Origin: Pseudomonas nunensis | GTDB lineage: Bacteria > Pseudomonadota > Gammaproteobacteria > Pseudomonadales > Pseudomonadaceae | Length of the DNA stretch: 64,000 nt | Assembly (NCBI RefSeq): GCF_024296925.1 | Contig: NZ_CP101125.1 | Span: forward strand, 5,272,501 to 5,336,500 | Direction: 5' to 3' | Part shown: in pieces, positions 1-10,910 of the stretch | Layout of the letters: each line of letters begins with the position of its first letter | How positions within the stretch are numbered: position 1 is the stretch's first letter | Program-made: the position numbers and the translations under genes | Notes under the pieces: generated by a model | The model's database searches: none | Told to the model about the DNA's origin: nothing | The model's input: the letters and a program-made list of their open reading frames with translations, nothing else

Positions 1-464
1 GCAACGCGTGCACAGCCGATAGGGCCATCGAAAGGAATGCCGGAGATGGCCAGGGCAGCCGAGGTACCGATCATCGCAGCGATGTCCGGATCGGTCTTCT
101 TGCTGGTGGAAACGACGGTGCAGACTACCTGCACTTCGTTCATGAAGCCTTCTGGGAACAGCGGACGGATCGGACGGTCGATCAGTCGGGAAGTCAGGGT
201 TTCTTTCTCGGAAGGACGGCCTTCACGCTTGAAGAAACCGCCAGGGATCTTACCGGCAGCGTAAGTCTTTTCCTGGTAGTGAACGGACAGCGGGAAGAAG
301 CCTTTGCCTGGATCGGCTTGCTTGGCACCAACGACGGTCACCAATACGCTGACGTCATCGTCAACGGTGACCAATACTGCGCCGGAGGCCTGACGGGCGA
401 TACGGCCAGTCTCGAGGGTAACGGTCGACTGACCGAACTGGAATTTTTTGATTACCGGGTTCAC
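1..464 (-). CDS. pnp: Polynucleotide phosphorylase, N-terminal part (cut by window edge)
   Basis: Encodes the first about 154 residues of PNPase, the phosphorolytic 3'-5' exoribonuclease that works in mRNA decay with RNase E. The visible part is the first RNase PH-like domain; it starts [19 protein letters not shown] and contains [12 protein letters not shown], both hallmarks of the family. The start is a GTG at 462-464, preceded on the minus strand by an AGGA-like ribosome-binding site. The gene continues beyond position 1, so the second PH domain, KH and S1 domains are not seen. It follows rpsO by 194 bases, the usual arrangement in gammaproteobacteria. In E. coli the pnp leader is the site of RNase III autoregulation (family knowledge); the gap here contains only modest hairpins. 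Confidence 0.96.
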   Translation of the reverse strand, partial: MNPVIKKFQFGQSTVTLETGRIARQASGAVLVTVDDDVSVLVTVVGAKQADPGKGFFPLSVHYQEKTYAAGKIPGGFFKREGRPSEKETLTSRLIDRPIRPLFPEGFMNEVQVVCTVVSTSKKTDPDIAAMIGTSAALAISGIPFDGPIGCARV

Positions 465-658
465 GGTGTCCTACCTTCTTTGTGGCTCTTGGGGAACTTG
501 TCTTCTTGCGAAATTCTTGGGCAATGTCGGGAATCGGCCCAACGCCTGTCCAGGGTAAAACGTGTATCCAGATAAAACTTGAGGCTGGGAGCCTGCCATG
601 TACCGGCGGGAAACCCGCTGGCACACAGCAAACAACCAACCTCTAGCGCAATCGCTTA

Positions 659-928
659 TTAGCGACGCAGACCCAGGCGACCGATCAGAGCCTGGTAACG
701 GCCCAGATCCTTGCCTTTCAGGTAGTCCAGCAGCTTACGACGCTGGTTTACCATGCGGATCAGACCACGACGGGAGTGGTGATCTTTACCGTTGGCCTTG
801 AAGTGACCTTGCAGCTTGTTGATGTTGTGGGTCAGCAGTGCAACTTGCACTTCTGGCGAACCAGTGTCACCAACAGCTTGCTGGTAGTCAGCTACGATTT
901 GAGCTTTTTCTTGTACGTCGAGAGCCAT
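659..928 (-). CDS. rpsO: 30S ribosomal protein S15
   Basis: Primary 16S rRNA-binding protein of the small-subunit platform, also involved in the bridge to the large subunit. The 89-residue product has the normal length and the conserved segments [24 protein letters not shown] and LLDYLKGKD. It lies between truB (116 bases upstream) and pnp (194 bases downstream) in the standard order. The gap to pnp holds a short GC hairpin followed on the minus strand by TTTTAT (about 574-594), which could be a weak terminator or processing site. S15 in E. coli represses its own translation by a pseudoknot in its leader; I did not verify such a structure here. Confidence 0.98.
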   Translation of the reverse strand: MALDVQEKAQIVADYQQAVGDTGSPEVQVALLTHNINKLQGHFKANGKDHHSRRGLIRMVNQRRKLLDYLKGKDLGRYQALIGRLGLRR

Positions 929-1044
929 GAGGCAATCCTTTTATCAGGAAACCATCCAGAGGACGGTTTCAACAGGCCAGGGACAAATCCCTGTATCTAT
1001 AAATGAGGAAGTGACCGTGCCTGTTAACAGCCACCCTCGTTCGG

Positions 1045-1962
1045 TCATTCTGACCGAATCAGTCGACGCGGCGCGATGCGCCCGTCTTCGCTCACTTCAC
1101 CAATACCGATGAAGCGACCATTGTGATCCTGTACCCGTACCATGCCGAACTTCGGTGCATCCGGGGCTCGTACCGGTTGGCCGTTAAGCCAGTAGAACGA
1201 GCTGTGCTCCGAGAACTGCAACAGCGGCCAATCCAGCAGGCCGCTGTCCGATGGCATCAGGAAGCGATCGACCGCTTCGTTGCCGCCTTCGGCGTGTACG
1301 GCTTCCAACTCTTCAAGCGTGACAGTCTGCGCCAGCGTGAAAGGCCCGGCCTGGGTACGTCGCAATTCTGCAACGTAAGCGCCACAACCGAGTTGCTCAC
1401 CGATATCCTCCACCAGGGTGCGAATATAGGTGCCTTTGCTGCAATCCACCGCAAGTCGCGCAGTATCACCCTCGAAGGCCAGCAATTCCAAGCGCGCAAT
1501 AGTAACAGAACGCGGTTCGCGCTCCACTACTTCGCCTGCACGGGCCAGCTTGTACAGCGGCTGGCCATCACGCTTGAGCGCCGAGTACATCGGCGGTATC
1601 TGGCTGATTTGCCCACGAAAACCGGGTAATGCAGCTTCGACATCGGCGCGACCAACGGTCACTGGGCGTTCCTGCAAAACTTCACCTTCGGCATCCGCCG
1701 TGGTGGTGGTCTTGCCCAGTTGCGCCAGGGTTTCATAGGCCTTGTCGGAGTCGAGCAGGTATTGCGAGAACTTGGTGGCCTCTCCGAAGCACAACGGCAG
1801 CACGCCGGTGGCCAGCGGATCGAGACTGCCGGTGTGCCCGGCTTTCTCGGCGTTCAGCAACCAGCGGACCTTCTGCAACGCCGCGTTGGAGGTGAACCCC
1901 AGCGGCTTGTCGAGCAGGATGATGCCGCTGACGTTACGACGGATACGTTTGACCTGAGCCAC
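1045..1962 (-). CDS. truB: tRNA pseudouridine(55) synthase
   Basis: Converts U55 in the T-loop of most tRNAs to pseudouridine. The 305-residue protein shows the TruB signature [16 protein letters not shown] with the catalytic Asp at about residue 48 (SLDP), followed by KAYE and the conserved [15 protein letters not shown] segment. The C-terminal region (from about 250) corresponds to the PUA-like RNA-binding domain. It starts 3 bases after the rbfA stop codon, so it is co-transcribed and probably translationally coupled with rbfA. Confidence 0.97.
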   Translation of the reverse strand: MAQVKRIRRNVSGIILLDKPLGFTSNAALQKVRWLLNAEKAGHTGSLDPLATGVLPLCFGEATKFSQYLLDSDKAYETLAQLGKTTTTADAEGEVLQERPVTVGRADVEAALPGFRGQISQIPPMYSALKRDGQPLYKLARAGEVVEREPRSVTIARLELLAFEGDTARLAVDCSKGTYIRTLVEDIGEQLGCGAYVAELRRTQAGPFTLAQTVTLEELEAVHAEGGNEAVDRFLMPSDSGLLDWPLLQFSEHSSFYWLNGQPVRAPDAPKFGMVRVQDHNGRFIGIGEVSEDGRIAPRRLIRSE

Positions 1963-1965
1963 CGA

Positions 1966-2367
1966 TTACTCCTTGGCGTCTTCGGGTTCAGCCGTTACCG
2001 GGTGCTGATTGTCTTCAGCCACCGCACGCTCGATCAGGGCCGACAGATGCGCGCCACGCACGACGCTTTCGTCGTAGTGGAAGTGCAACTGTGGAACGCT
2101 GCGCAACTTCATTTCGCGAGCCAACTGCATGCGCAGGAAACCAGCGGCGGAGTTGAGCACCTTGATGCTTTGTGCGATGTCTTCGGCGTTGTCCTGGCCC
2201 ATCACGGTGATGAAGATCTTGGCGTGACCGACGTCACGGCTGACTTCAACAGCGGTAATGGTGACCAGGCCTACGCGCGGGTCTTTGACTTCACGACGGA
2301 TCAGCTGTGCCAGCTCACGCTGCATCTGATCGCCGATACGTTGGGTACGGCTGTATTCTTTTGCCAT
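1966..2367 (-). CDS. rbfA: 30S ribosome-binding factor A
   Basis: Assembly factor that binds the immature 30S subunit and helps 16S rRNA 5'-end maturation and cold adaptation. The 133-residue product has the RbfA KH-like core: [17 protein letters not shown] near the N-terminus, then [21 protein letters not shown] and the C-terminal [16 protein letters not shown] strong stem-loop in the 159-base gap to infB (2422-2455) separates it from the upstream gene, while truB follows after 3 bases. Confidence 0.97.
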   Translation of the reverse strand: MAKEYSRTQRIGDQMQRELAQLIRREVKDPRVGLVTITAVEVSRDVGHAKIFITVMGQDNAEDIAQSIKVLNSAAGFLRMQLAREMKLRSVPQLHFHYDESVVRGAHLSALIERAVAEDNQHPVTAEPEDAKE

Positions 2368-2421
2368 GTCTTGTTACCTGTTACTGCCTCACGGTGAAAC
2401 CCGTGGGGTCTGAAAGCGGCA

Positions 2422-2455
2422 AACGCCCGGCCTGACAAAAGCCAGACCGGGCGTT
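2422..2455 (-). terminator. Stem-loop between infB and rbfA
   Basis: Perfect 9-bp inverted repeat AACGCCCGG / CCGGGCGTT with an intervening loop, in the infB-rbfA gap. On the minus strand it is followed by TGCCGCTTTC rather than a real T run, so it looks more like an attenuating or mRNA-processing hairpin than a full intrinsic terminator. Confidence 0.5.
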
Positions 2456-2526
2456 GCGTTTAGAGTCCTGACGCCGTGCCGCGCACTTGCATGCGGCGGC
2501 TCGCCGTGGCCCTTGAAGTGCGCGAG

Positions 2527-5052
2527 TTAGAGGCTGCGAGCAACCTGAACCTTCTCGTAAACTTCGATCTTGTCGCCAGCTTTGACGTCGTTGTAGCTCT
2601 TGACGCCAATACCGCATTCCATGCCGGCACGTACTTCGGAAGCGTCATCCTTGAAGCGGCGCAGGGATTCCAGCTCGCCTTCGAAGATAACGATGTCTTC
2701 ACGCAGTACACGGATTGGACGGTTACGGTGAACAACACCTTCGATAACCATGCAACCGGCGATCGCGCCAAACTTCGGCGAACGGAACACGTCACGCACT
2801 TCAGCAGTACCCAGGATGTTCTCGCGAACATCGCTGCCCAGCATACCGGTGAGGGCTTTCTTGACGTCTTCGATGATGTCGTAGATCACGTTGTAGTAAC
2901 GCATATCCAGACCTTCCTGCTCGACGATCTTGCGAGCGCCAGCATCGGCACGCACGTTGAAGCCGAACAGTACAGCGTTGGAGGCCAGTGCCAGGTTAGC
3001 GTCGGACTCGGTGATACCACCAACGCCGCCGCCCACAACACGCACTTGCACTTCGTCGTTACCCAGGCCGTTCAAGGCACCGTTCAACGCTTCCAGCGAA
3101 CCACGGACGTCGGATTTGAGGACGATGTTGAGCGTCTTCTTCTCTGCCTGACCCATGTTTTCGAAGATGTTTTCAAGCTTGCCAGCGTGAGCACGGGCCA
3201 GTTTGACTTCGCGGAACTTGCCTTGACGGAACAGAGCCACTTCACGGGCTTTCTTCTCGTCCGACAGCACGCTCATCTCGTCGCCAGCGTCCGGGGTACC
3301 GTCCAGGCCGAGGATCTCGACAGGGATGGAAGGACCGGCTTCTTTGATTGGCTTGCCGTTCTCGTCGAGCATGGCACGTACACGGCCGTAGTTCGAACCG
3401 ACCAGAACCATGTCGCCTTGGCGCAGGGTACCGTCTTGAACCAGAACGGTAGCAACCGGGCCACGACCTTTGTCGAGACGCGATTCAACCACAACACCAC
3501 GACCTGGGGCCGAAGGGGTTGCCTTCAGTTCCAGAACTTCGGCTTGCAGCAGAACAGCTTCGAGCAACTCGTCCACGCCAGTACCGACTTTCGCCGAAAC
3601 CGATACGAACGGGGTGTCGCCGCCCCACTCTTCCGAGGTCACGCCGTGAACCGACAGTTCGCTACGGATGCGATCGAGATCAGCGCCCGGCTTGTCGATT
3701 TTGTTCACTGCGACGACCAGAGGAACACCGGCAGCCTTGGCGTGCTGGACCGCTTCAATGGTCTGCGGCATTACGCCGTCGTCCGCTGCAACGACCAGGA
3801 TCACGATGTCAGTTGCCTTGGCACCACGAGCACGCATTGCGGTAAACGCAGCGTGACCCGGGGTGTCGAGGAACGTGACCATGCCGCGATCAGTTTCAAC
3901 GTGGTATGCGCCGATGTGCTGGGTGATACCGCCGGCTTCGCCAGCAGCTACCTTGGCACGACGGATGTAGTCGAGCAGCGAGGTCTTACCGTGGTCAACG
4001 TGGCCCATTACGGTCACAACCGGCGCACGGGAGAACGTCTCACCTTCAAACTTCAGGGACTCGGCCAGGGAATCTTCCAGGGCGGTGTCGCTGACCAGGG
4101 TCACTTTGTGGCCCAGCTCTTCGGCAACCAGTTGGGCAGTTTCCTGATCCAGTACCTGGTTGATGGTCGCTGGAGTACCCAGTTTGAACATGAACTTGAT
4201 GATTTCAGCAGCCTTGACCGACATCTGTTGGGCGAGATCGCCAACAGTGATGGTCTCGCCGATCTGCACATCACGCACGACAGGGCCGGTTGGGCTCTGG
4301 AAACCGTGAGCGTTGCGTTTCTTCAGCTTGGCCTTGCCGCGACCACCACGACGGAAGCCATCGCTTTCTTCGTCGGTAGTACGTGGCGCAACACGTGGAG
4401 CAGGCGCTTTCTCTTTGACCGAAGCACGATGCGGAGCGTTTTTGCGCTCGCCATCGCCACCGCCGCTGCGACGATTGTTATCGTCTGCACGTGGTTTGTC
4501 CGGACGACGTTGATCGTTCGGCTTGCGGTCCGCAGAAGGAGCCGGTGCAGCCGCCACGACCGGTGCGCTTTCGCGTACTGGCTCGGCAACCGCAGCAGGC
4601 GCTGCGACAGCATCGTTAGTACCGGTTTGCGCAGCAGCAGGCTGGCGACGCGCTTCTTCTTCGGCGCGACGCTTGGCTTCTTCTTCAGCCTTCTGACGGG
4701 CAGCATTTTCTACTGCGCGACGCTCATCCAGTTCACGTTTGCGCTCGGCTTCAATTTCTTCCGGGCTGCGCTGTACGAAAACTTTCTTTTTACGGACTTC
4801 AACGCTGATGCTTTTGCTGCCAGCAACACGCAGGGTGCTGGTGGTTTTACGCTGCAGCGTGATCTTGCGTGGTTCTTCCACTTTCGCCTTGTGGCTGCTT
4901 TTCAAGTGAGTCAGCAAAGATTGCTTCTCACTGTCAGTCACATGTTCTTCGGCGGCGGTGTGCGGCAGACCTGCCTCACGCATCTGCTGCAACAGGCGCT
5001 CTACCGGTGTTTTGACCTCATCGGCCAGTTGTTTCACCGTGACTTGCGTCAT
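2527..5052 (-). CDS. infB: Translation initiation factor IF-2
   Basis: GTPase that delivers fMet-tRNA to the 30S subunit and promotes subunit joining. The 841-residue protein has an N-terminal IF2 domain (1-55), a long charged and Ala/Pro-rich linker (about 95-245), and a second N-terminal module before the G domain. G1 is GHVDHGKT at 350-357, G3 is DTPGHAAF near 396 and G4 is NKID near 450; domains II-IV follow. It lies 27 bases downstream of nusA, as in most proteobacteria. The long reading frame on the opposite strand is a composition shadow. With tRNA-fMet encoded 2.2 kb upstream, initiator tRNA and its delivery factor are neighbours. Confidence 0.98.
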   Translation of the reverse strand: MTQVTVKQLADEVKTPVERLLQQMREAGLPHTAAEEHVTDSEKQSLLTHLKSSHKAKVEEPRKITLQRKTTSTLRVAGSKSISVEVRKKKVFVQRSPEEIEAERKRELDERRAVENAARQKAEEEAKRRAEEEARRQPAAAQTGTNDAVAAPAAVAEPVRESAPVVAAAPAPSADRKPNDQRRPDKPRADDNNRRSGGGDGERKNAPHRASVKEKAPAPRVAPRTTDEESDGFRRGGRGKAKLKKRNAHGFQSPTGPVVRDVQIGETITVGDLAQQMSVKAAEIIKFMFKLGTPATINQVLDQETAQLVAEELGHKVTLVSDTALEDSLAESLKFEGETFSRAPVVTVMGHVDHGKTSLLDYIRRAKVAAGEAGGITQHIGAYHVETDRGMVTFLDTPGHAAFTAMRARGAKATDIVILVVAADDGVMPQTIEAVQHAKAAGVPLVVAVNKIDKPGADLDRIRSELSVHGVTSEEWGGDTPFVSVSAKVGTGVDELLEAVLLQAEVLELKATPSAPGRGVVVESRLDKGRGPVATVLVQDGTLRQGDMVLVGSNYGRVRAMLDENGKPIKEAGPSIPVEILGLDGTPDAGDEMSVLSDEKKAREVALFRQGKFREVKLARAHAGKLENIFENMGQAEKKTLNIVLKSDVRGSLEALNGALNGLGNDEVQVRVVGGGVGGITESDANLALASNAVLFGFNVRADAGARKIVEQEGLDMRYYNVIYDIIEDVKKALTGMLGSDVRENILGTAEVRDVFRSPKFGAIAGCMVIEGVVHRNRPIRVLREDIVIFEGELESLRRFKDDASEVRAGMECGIGVKSYNDVKAGDKIEVYEKVQVARSL

Positions 5053-5079
5053 GCACTTCTCTCCTCAGGCCGCGCCTAA

Positions 5080-6561
5080 TTACTCGAACCAGTGGGCTCG
5101 GGCGGCCATGATCAACTTGCCGGCACGATCATCGTCAATGCCGTCGATGTCGAGCAGATCGTCAATAGACTGCTCGGCCAGGTCTTCGCGGGTAATTACG
5201 CCGCGCACCGCCAGTTCCATCGCCAAATCCTTGTCCATACCCTCAAGCGAGAGCAGGTCTTCGGCCGGATGGGCGTCTGCCAGCTTTTCCTCAGTAGCGA
5301 TGGCTTTGGTCAACAAACGATCCTTGGCGCGAGCGCGAAGCTCGTTGACGGTTTCTTCGTCAAAGCCGTCGATGTTGAGCATTTCTTCCAACGGTACGTA
5401 GGCAATCTCTTCCAGGCTGGTGAAGCCTTCATCTACCAGCACCTGTGCCAGATCTTCGTCGACTTCCAGCTCGTCGATGAAGTTGCGCAGGATGTCGCCG
5501 GTTTCTGCTTGCTGCTTAGCCTGGATGTCCGATTCGGTCATCACGTTCAGGGTCCAGCCAGTCAACTGGCTAGCCAGACGCACGTTCTGACCACCGCGAC
5601 CAATGGCCTGAGCCAGATTGTCTGCGCCAACGGCGATATCCATTGCATGGGCATCTTCGTCAACGATAATTGCCGCCACTTCAGCCGGCGACATTGCATT
5701 GATCACGAACTGAGCCGGGTTATCGTCCCACAGGACGATGTCCACACGCTCGCCGCCCAATTCGCCCGACACTGCCTGGACGCGCGAACCGCGCATACCG
5801 ATGCAAGCGCCTTGCGGATCAATGCGTTTGTCTTTGGAGCGGACCGCGATCTTGGCGCGCGAACCCGGGTCGCGGGACGCAGCCATGACTTCGATCAGGC
5901 CTTCAGCGATTTCCGGCACTTCGATGCGGAACAACTCGATCAGCATTTCCGGCGCGGTACGCGACAGGATCAGCTGCGGGCCGCGGTTCTCGGTGCGGAT
6001 TTCCTTGAGCAGCGCACGCAGACGCACGCCAACCCGGAAGGTTTCGCGAGAGATGATGTCTTCACGAGCCAGCAACGCTTCAGCGTTGTTGCCCAGGTCG
6101 ACAATCACATTGTCGCGGGTAACTTTCTTCACGGTGCCGGAGATGATTTCCCCCAGGCGCTCGCGGTAAGCGTCAACGACTTGCGCGCGCTCGGCTTCAC
6201 GAACTTTCTGCACGATGACTTGCTTGGCAGTCTGTGCAGCAATGCGGCCGAACTCGATCGATTCGATTTTTTCTTCGACTACGTCACCGACCTGAGCGCC
6301 AGGATGCGTTTCGGCAACCTTGCTCGGCCAGGTTTCGATGGCCGGATCGTCCAGATCTGCTTCTTCGACGACCGTCCAGCGACGGAATGTCTCGTAAGCA
6401 CCGGTGTGGCGATTGATTTCCACACGCAGATCGACTTCGTCCTCGAAACGTTTTTTGGTAGCAGTGGCCAGAGCCAGCTCCAGCGCTTCAAAAATTACGT
6501 TTGCCGGTACGCCCTTTTCATTGGATACCGACTCAACAACCAGCAGTACTTCTTTGCTCAT
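5080..6561 (-). CDS. nusA: Transcription termination/antitermination factor NusA
   Basis: RNA polymerase-associated factor controlling pausing, termination and rRNA antitermination. The 493-residue product begins [17 protein letters not shown]; this ATG is chosen over an in-frame extension of 7 residues because it matches the family N-terminus. Order: N-terminal RNAP-binding domain (1-130), S1 domain (about 135-200), two KH domains (about 230-345, with [17 protein letters not shown]) and two C-terminal acidic repeats (about 360-493). The second repeat pair is the gammaproteobacterial form that contacts the RNAP alpha C-terminal domain. It lies between rimP and infB. Confidence 0.98.
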   Translation of the reverse strand: MSKEVLLVVESVSNEKGVPANVIFEALELALATATKKRFEDEVDLRVEINRHTGAYETFRRWTVVEEADLDDPAIETWPSKVAETHPGAQVGDVVEEKIESIEFGRIAAQTAKQVIVQKVREAERAQVVDAYRERLGEIISGTVKKVTRDNVIVDLGNNAEALLAREDIISRETFRVGVRLRALLKEIRTENRGPQLILSRTAPEMLIELFRIEVPEIAEGLIEVMAASRDPGSRAKIAVRSKDKRIDPQGACIGMRGSRVQAVSGELGGERVDIVLWDDNPAQFVINAMSPAEVAAIIVDEDAHAMDIAVGADNLAQAIGRGGQNVRLASQLTGWTLNVMTESDIQAKQQAETGDILRNFIDELEVDEDLAQVLVDEGFTSLEEIAYVPLEEMLNIDGFDEETVNELRARAKDRLLTKAIATEEKLADAHPAEDLLSLEGMDKDLAMELAVRGVITREDLAEQSIDDLLDIDGIDDDRAGKLIMAARAHWFE

Positions 6562-6608
6562 CGTACGCCTCGCCTTTCGCAAGCCATTGGATCCGCGGGA
6601 TCCGCGTC

Positions 6609-7067
6609 TCAGTCAAAACTGGGAATAATGTTGGCCTTGTCGATCATATCGATCGGCAACAGGAACTCATGGTCTTCTACCTGCACCACGACGTCCTGCT
6701 CTTCTACACCGCGCAGAAGGCCCTGAAAGTTGCGTCGGCCTTCGAAAGGCGAGCGCAGCTTGATCTTCACTTGTTCACCGGCAAATTTTGCAAACTGCTC
6801 AATAGTGAACAGTGGGCGTTCCATGCCAGGCGAGGAAACTTCAAGGGTGTACTCAACGGCGATCGGATCTTCAACATCCAGGACACCGCTGATCTGGCGG
6901 CTGACGATGGCACAATCGTCCACCAACACGCCGCCTTCTTTATCGATATAAACGCGCAACATTGAGTGGCGACCTTGAGCCGAAAACTCAATACCCCAGC
7001 ATTCATAGCCTAGGGCCACGACCACCGGGGCCAGCAAGGCCTGCAACTCTTCTAGCTTGCTCGACAC
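6609..7067 (-). CDS. rimP: Ribosome maturation factor RimP
   Basis: Needed for maturation of the 30S subunit. The 152-residue reading uses a GTG start at 7065-7067 ([15 protein letters not shown]), the usual start in pseudomonads; an upstream in-frame extension would add 21 residues unlike the family. The conserved core [23 protein letters not shown] and [12 protein letters not shown] are present. First gene of the rimP-nusA-infB operon, preceded by two intrinsic terminators that insulate it from the tRNA genes. Confidence 0.96.
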   Translation of the reverse strand: MSSKLEELQALLAPVVVALGYECWGIEFSAQGRHSMLRVYIDKEGGVLVDDCAIVSRQISGVLDVEDPIAVEYTLEVSSPGMERPLFTIEQFAKFAGEQVKIKLRSPFEGRRNFQGLLRGVEEQDVVVQVEDHEFLLPIDMIDKANIIPSFD

Positions 7068-7106
7068 CTGAACCCCCTCGTGCATGTATGTGCATGCTAT
7101 GCAAAA

Positions 7107-7131
7107 TAAAAAAATGGGCGAAACGCCCATC
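7107..7131 (-). terminator. Rho-independent terminator upstream of rimP
   Basis: On the minus strand ATGGGCG-TTT-CGCCCAT followed immediately by a run of seven T. It lies 40 bases before the rimP start, so transcripts from the tRNA/secG side are stopped here or attenuated. Confidence 0.85.
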
Positions 7132-7174
7132 CTTGAAACGCCGTCGAACAGCGGCGTTGAAAGTGTCCAGCTAA

Positions 7175-7198
7175 CAAAAAGCCCCTTAAAAGGGGCTC
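7175..7198 (-). terminator. Rho-independent terminator after tRNA-fMet
   Basis: Stem AGCCCC with loop TTTTAA pairing to GGGGCT, then TTTTTG on the minus strand. It sits 8 bases past the CCA end of tRNA-fMet. A further hairpin (7138-7158, AACGCCG/CGGCGTT) lies between it and the next terminator. Confidence 0.88.
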
Positions 7199-7205
7199 CT
7201 TAAAC

Positions 7206-7282
<77 letters not shown>

Positions 7283-7344
7283 ACAAAGCTGGGGCGGAAG
7301 TATACGACCGATCCCTGACAGGGTCAATGTAACCTTCCACCTAC

Positions 7345-7368
7345 AAGAAAGCCCGCAACAGCGGGCTC
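7345..7368 (-). terminator. Terminator between tRNA-Leu and tRNA-fMet
   Basis: Stem AGCCCGC-TGTT-GCGGGCT followed by TTCTTG on the minus strand, just after tRNA-Leu. The T stretch is short, so partial read-through into tRNA-fMet is plausible. Confidence 0.65.
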
Positions 7369-7378
7369 TCCTGATAAT

Positions 7379-7464
7379 TGGTACCGAGAAGGGGACTCGA
7401 ACCCCTACACCCTATGGGCACAACCACCTCAAGGTTGCGTGTCTACCAATTCCACCACCTCGGC
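7379..7464 (-). tRNA. tRNA-Leu (anticodon GAG)
   Basis: An 86-base class II tRNA with a long variable arm and encoded CCA. Anticodon stem-loop reads CAACCTTGAGGTGGTTG, giving anticodon GAG for CTC/CTT codons. T-arm GGTTCGAGTCC. It sits between secG and tRNA-fMet, as leuU does in E. coli. Confidence 0.97.
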
Positions 7465-7486
7465 AATACTACGTTTGAAACCCTTC

Positions 7487-7870
7487 TTACTTTTGCTCTT
7501 GAGCTGGAGGCACGTCAGTCGCTGGAGTAGCCGACTTTTGCTCTTGAAGCACCGGGACATCATCAGAAGCCGGTTGTTGCTTTGGAACTTCCAACACTGC
7601 TGGGTTTGGCAAACCTACTTGAGTCAGCTGGTGAGCTTTCTCTTTAGCAAAGTAACCTAACCCTAAGCTGGTTATGAAAAAACCTGCGGCAAGTATAGCA
7701 GTAAACTTACTAAGAAAGGTAGAGGAACCTTGGCTTCCGAACACAGTATTTGAAGCACCTGCACCGAAAGACGCGCCAGCATCCGCACCTTTACCCTGCT
7801 GTAGCAATACCAGAGCAACTACGCCCAATGCACCCAGCAGATGAAAAACGACTACGACTGTTTCCAGCAT
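7487..7870 (-). CDS. secG: Protein translocase subunit SecG
   Basis: Small accessory subunit of the SecYEG channel in the inner membrane. The 127-residue product starts [18 protein letters not shown]; two membrane segments (about 2-22 and 52-72) flank the family segment [19 protein letters not shown]. The ATG at 7870 is chosen; an extension of 16 residues would not fit the membrane topology. The C-terminal third (from about 85) is a Pro/Ala/Gln-rich tail longer than in E. coli SecG, typical of Pseudomonas. Begins 4 bases after tpiA. Confidence 0.95.
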   Translation of the reverse strand: MLETVVVVFHLLGALGVVALVLLQQGKGADAGASFGAGASNTVFGSQGSSTFLSKFTAILAAGFFITSLGLGYFAKEKAHQLTQVGLPNPAVLEVPKQQPASDDVPVLQEQKSATPATDVPPAQEQK

Positions 7871-7874
7871 TTTT

Positions 7875-8630
7875 TCAGTTTCCCGCGGCGCGACAAATCG
7901 CACCGAACTCATCTGCATTCAGGGAAGCTCCACCAATGAGCCCCCCATCGATATCCGGCATGCCGAACAGTTCGACCGCATTGGCCGCCTTCACGCTGCC
8001 GCCGTATAGAAGCCGCACACCTTGTGCGACCTCAGAATTCTCTGCCGCCAACTGAGCGCGAATGGCTGCGTGCACATCCTGCGCCTGTTGCGGCGAAGCA
8101 GTCAGCCCGGTGCCAATGGCCCAGACCGGCTCGTAAGCGATTACTGCCTTTGCAAAAACCTCAACACCCAGCTTCTCGATGACGCTGCCCAGCTGATGCC
8201 CGACAACCTCAAGCGTTTTACCGGCTTCGCGCTGCTCAAGGGTTTCCCCTATGCACAACACCGGAATCAAGCCACATGCCTGTGCTGCTGCAAACTTGCG
8301 AATGAGTGTTTCATCACTCTCGCCGATGATCTGGCGTCGCTCGGAATGCCCGACGAGCACCAGGGAACAACCTTCATCAGCCAACTGACTCGGAGCAACT
8401 TCACCGGTCAGTGCACCTTGTTCGGATTCCACCGCAGCGTTCTGCGCGCCGACCTTGATCGACTTGCCTTCCAGACCGCCAATCACTTGATTGACATGCA
8501 GGAAAGACGGAAATACCGCTACATCAACACCGCTCGGCAAGGCCAGATTACGCAAGCCTTCGATCAGCTCAGCGACGCTGGCGCGGGTACCGTGCATCTT
8601 CCAGTTACCAGCTACCATAGGGCGACGCAT
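7875..8630 (-). CDS. tpiA: Triosephosphate isomerase
   Basis: Interconverts dihydroxyacetone phosphate and glyceraldehyde 3-phosphate. The 251-residue TIM-barrel has the substrate Asn-Lys at N11/K13 (GNWKMHG), the catalytic His in GHSERR and the catalytic Glu in [11 protein letters not shown]; the phosphate-binding GGSVKAAN follows. Coding continues into secG after 4 bases, so the two are co-transcribed. Confidence 0.98.
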   Translation of the reverse strand: MRRPMVAGNWKMHGTRASVAELIEGLRNLALPSGVDVAVFPSFLHVNQVIGGLEGKSIKVGAQNAAVESEQGALTGEVAPSQLADEGCSLVLVGHSERRQIIGESDETLIRKFAAAQACGLIPVLCIGETLEQREAGKTLEVVGHQLGSVIEKLGVEVFAKAVIAYEPVWAIGTGLTASPQQAQDVHAAIRAQLAAENSEVAQGVRLLYGGSVKAANAVELFGMPDIDGGLIGGASLNADEFGAICRAAGN

Positions 8631-8696
8631 GCTGTACCTCGTCGGTCAAAGTGGGCGCAGATGTTACCCAACACAATCATGGCTGGCAAGCCGAAT

Positions 8697-10034
8697 TCAG
8701 GCAGAAACTTCAGTAACCAGTTTTGCCAGCTCTTCAGCGTAACCACGAACCAGTGTTTCGTCCTCGCCTTCGACCATGACCCGCACCAGCGGCTCTGTCC
8801 CAGACTTGCGCAACAGCACGCGCCCACGACCGGCCATGGCCTGGGTTACACGCTCGCTGGCTTCCTTGACCGACGGATGATCGAGGGGGCTCGCCCCACC
8901 ACCGAAACGGACATTGATCAGTACCTGCGGGCATTTGCGCAGCGCCTGGCGGGCCTGAGCCAACCCTTCGGAGCGAGTCTTGAGCGCCATCAGCACTTGC
9001 AACGCTGCGATGATCGCATCGCCGGTTGTGGTGTGGTTGAAGCAGACGATATGCCCCGAGTTCTCGCCACCGACCAGCCAGTTGCGCTCCAACAGGTCAG
9101 CGATCACATAACGGTCACCGACATTGGCGCGTACAAAAGGAATCGCCAGATCCGCCAGAGCCAGTTCCAGCCCCAGGTTACTCATCAACGTCCCGACTAC
9201 ACCGCCCTGCAACTTGCCGCGCTCATGCAGATCGCGAGCAATAATGAACAACAGATCGTCGCCATCGACGATAGCGCCAGTGTGATCGACCATCAGCACC
9301 CGATCACCATCGCCGTCGAAGGCAATACCAAGATCCGCATGCTCAGCCATTACAGCAGCCTGCAACTGGCCCATATGGGTCGAACCGCAGTTTTCGTTGA
9401 TGTTCAGGCCATTCGGCTGGGCCGACAGCACGACAACATCGGCACCCAGCTCACGAAACACACTAGGCGCCACTTTGTAGACCGCGCCATGTGCGCAGTC
9501 GATCACGACCTTCAGGCCCGCGAAGCTGGTGCCGGTCGGGACGCTGCTCTTGCAGAATTCAATGTAGCGACCCGAAGCGTCGTTGATGCGCGAAACCTTG
9601 CCGATCTTGCTCGACTCAACCACGGTCATCGGGGTGTCGAGCAACTCTTCAATCATCAGCTCGACTTCATCCGGAAGCTTGGTGCCCTTCCCGGAGAAAA
9701 ACTTGATGCCATTGTCATCATGCGGATTATGCGAAGCACTGATCACGATACCGGCTTCGGCATGGAACGTGCGCGTCAGATAGGCGATAGCCGGGGTCGG
9801 CATCGGCCCCAGCAGCATCACATCGGCGCCTGCGGACGTAAGCCCGGCTTCCAGCGCCGATTCAAACATGTACCCGGAGATGCGCGTGTCCTTGCCGACC
9901 AGTACCTTGCAGGCACCCATCTTGCGGAATGCCATACCGGCCGCCCAGCCAAGCTTGAGCATGAAGTCCGGAGTGATCGGATATTCGCCGACCCGACCAC
10001 GAATGCCGTCGGTACCAAAATATTTCTTAGTCAT
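8697..10034 (-). CDS. glmM: Phosphoglucosamine mutase
   Basis: Converts glucosamine 6-phosphate to glucosamine 1-phosphate on the route to UDP-GlcNAc for peptidoglycan and LPS. The 445-residue protein carries the phosphoserine loop [16 protein letters not shown] (active Ser near 102), the metal-binding loop DGDGDR near 240 and the sugar-binding GGENSGH near 325. Length is normal. It lies 16 bases after folP and is probably in the same transcript as ftsH-folP. Confidence 0.98.
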   Translation of the reverse strand: MTKKYFGTDGIRGRVGEYPITPDFMLKLGWAAGMAFRKMGACKVLVGKDTRISGYMFESALEAGLTSAGADVMLLGPMPTPAIAYLTRTFHAEAGIVISASHNPHDDNGIKFFSGKGTKLPDEVELMIEELLDTPMTVVESSKIGKVSRINDASGRYIEFCKSSVPTGTSFAGLKVVIDCAHGAVYKVAPSVFRELGADVVVLSAQPNGLNINENCGSTHMGQLQAAVMAEHADLGIAFDGDGDRVLMVDHTGAIVDGDDLLFIIARDLHERGKLQGGVVGTLMSNLGLELALADLAIPFVRANVGDRYVIADLLERNWLVGGENSGHIVCFNHTTTGDAIIAALQVLMALKTRSEGLAQARQALRKCPQVLINVRFGGGASPLDHPSVKEASERVTQAMAGRGRVLLRKSGTEPLVRVMVEGEDETLVRGYAEELAKLVTEVSA

Positions 10035-10050
10035 AAGTGCTCCATCATTC

Positions 10051-10902
10051 TTATTCGGCTGATTCCACTGCAGCGATCATCCGCACCACATCGACTGTTT
10101 CGGCCACATCATGGACACGCAAGATACGCGCGCCCTTGACCGAGGCCAGCGCTGCAAGTGCCAGACCGCCAAAAAGGCGCTCTCCAACCGGACGATTCAA
10201 CGCCAGCCCAATCATGCTCTTTCGCGAAACCCCGACCAACAGGGGCCGCCCCAAGGCATGCAAGGCTTCCATATGTTTGAACAAGCTTAGATTGTGCTGC
10301 AGGGTTTTGGCGAAACCGAAACCCGGATCAAGGATGATCCGCTCTGCCGGGATCCCCACGGAAGCACATTGCGTCATGCGCTCGGCAAGGAATTCGCCAA
10401 CTTCTTTTGTTACATCCCGATACTGCGGGTCGTTCTGCATGTCGCCCGGCTCGCCGAGCATATGCATCAGGCATACCGGCAACCCCGTGGCCGCAGCAGC
10501 ATCCAGGGCACCGTCTCGCCGTAATGAGCGCACATCATTGATCAAGCCCGCACCCAGTCGTGCGGTTTCGCGCATGACGGCTGGCGTGGAGGTATCAACA
10601 GAAATAATGACATCCAGCTCACGATGGATGCGCTCGACGATCGGCGCAACGCGCTCGAGCTCTTCGAGCGGCGAAACCGCCCTGGCGCCGGGTCGGGTTG
10701 ACTCGCCACCGACATCAATCAGTGTCGCGCCAGCCGCCACCATCGCTTCGGCGTGGCGCAAAGCCGCATCGAGCTGACTGTATCGGCCGCCATCGGAAAA
10801 AGAATCGGGGGTGACATTGAGAATGCCCATGACATGCGTATGGGCTAAATCAAGAACCCGGTTGCCGCAAGGCAACCGGGTCAGGGACTGAACAGAAGTC
10901 AT
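10051..10902 (-). CDS. folP: Dihydropteroate synthase
   Basis: Joins p-aminobenzoate to dihydropterin pyrophosphate in folate synthesis; it is the target of sulfonamides. The 283-residue TIM-barrel has the pterin motif [15 protein letters not shown] at about 25-39, [11 protein letters not shown] near 64-74, DPGFGFAKT near 193-201 and the C-terminal RVHDV. It starts 8 bases after the ftsH stop codon. Confidence 0.97.
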   Translation of the reverse strand: MTSVQSLTRLPCGNRVLDLAHTHVMGILNVTPDSFSDGGRYSQLDAALRHAEAMVAAGATLIDVGGESTRPGARAVSPLEELERVAPIVERIHRELDVIISVDTSTPAVMRETARLGAGLINDVRSLRRDGALDAAAATGLPVCLMHMLGEPGDMQNDPQYRDVTKEVGEFLAERMTQCASVGIPAERIILDPGFGFAKTLQHNLSLFKHMEALHALGRPLLVGVSRKSMIGLALNRPVGERLFGGLALAALASVKGARILRVHDVAETVDVVRMIAAVESAE

Positions 10903-10910
10903 TTCAAACC

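Noticed and set aside
2476..5079. 867-residue open frame on the plus strand opposite infB
   Set aside because: It mirrors the infB codons, has no recognisable domain and no ribosome-binding site; long antisense frames are expected in GC-rich genes.
8022..10139. 705-residue plus-strand frame opposite tpiA and glmM
   Set aside because: Crosses two confirmed genes and the gap between them; no family resemblance.
10857..10880. Hairpin CCGGTTGCCGCAAGGCAACCGG as terminator or regulator
   Set aside because: Lies inside the folP coding start region and has no T run on either strand; better seen as coding sequence.
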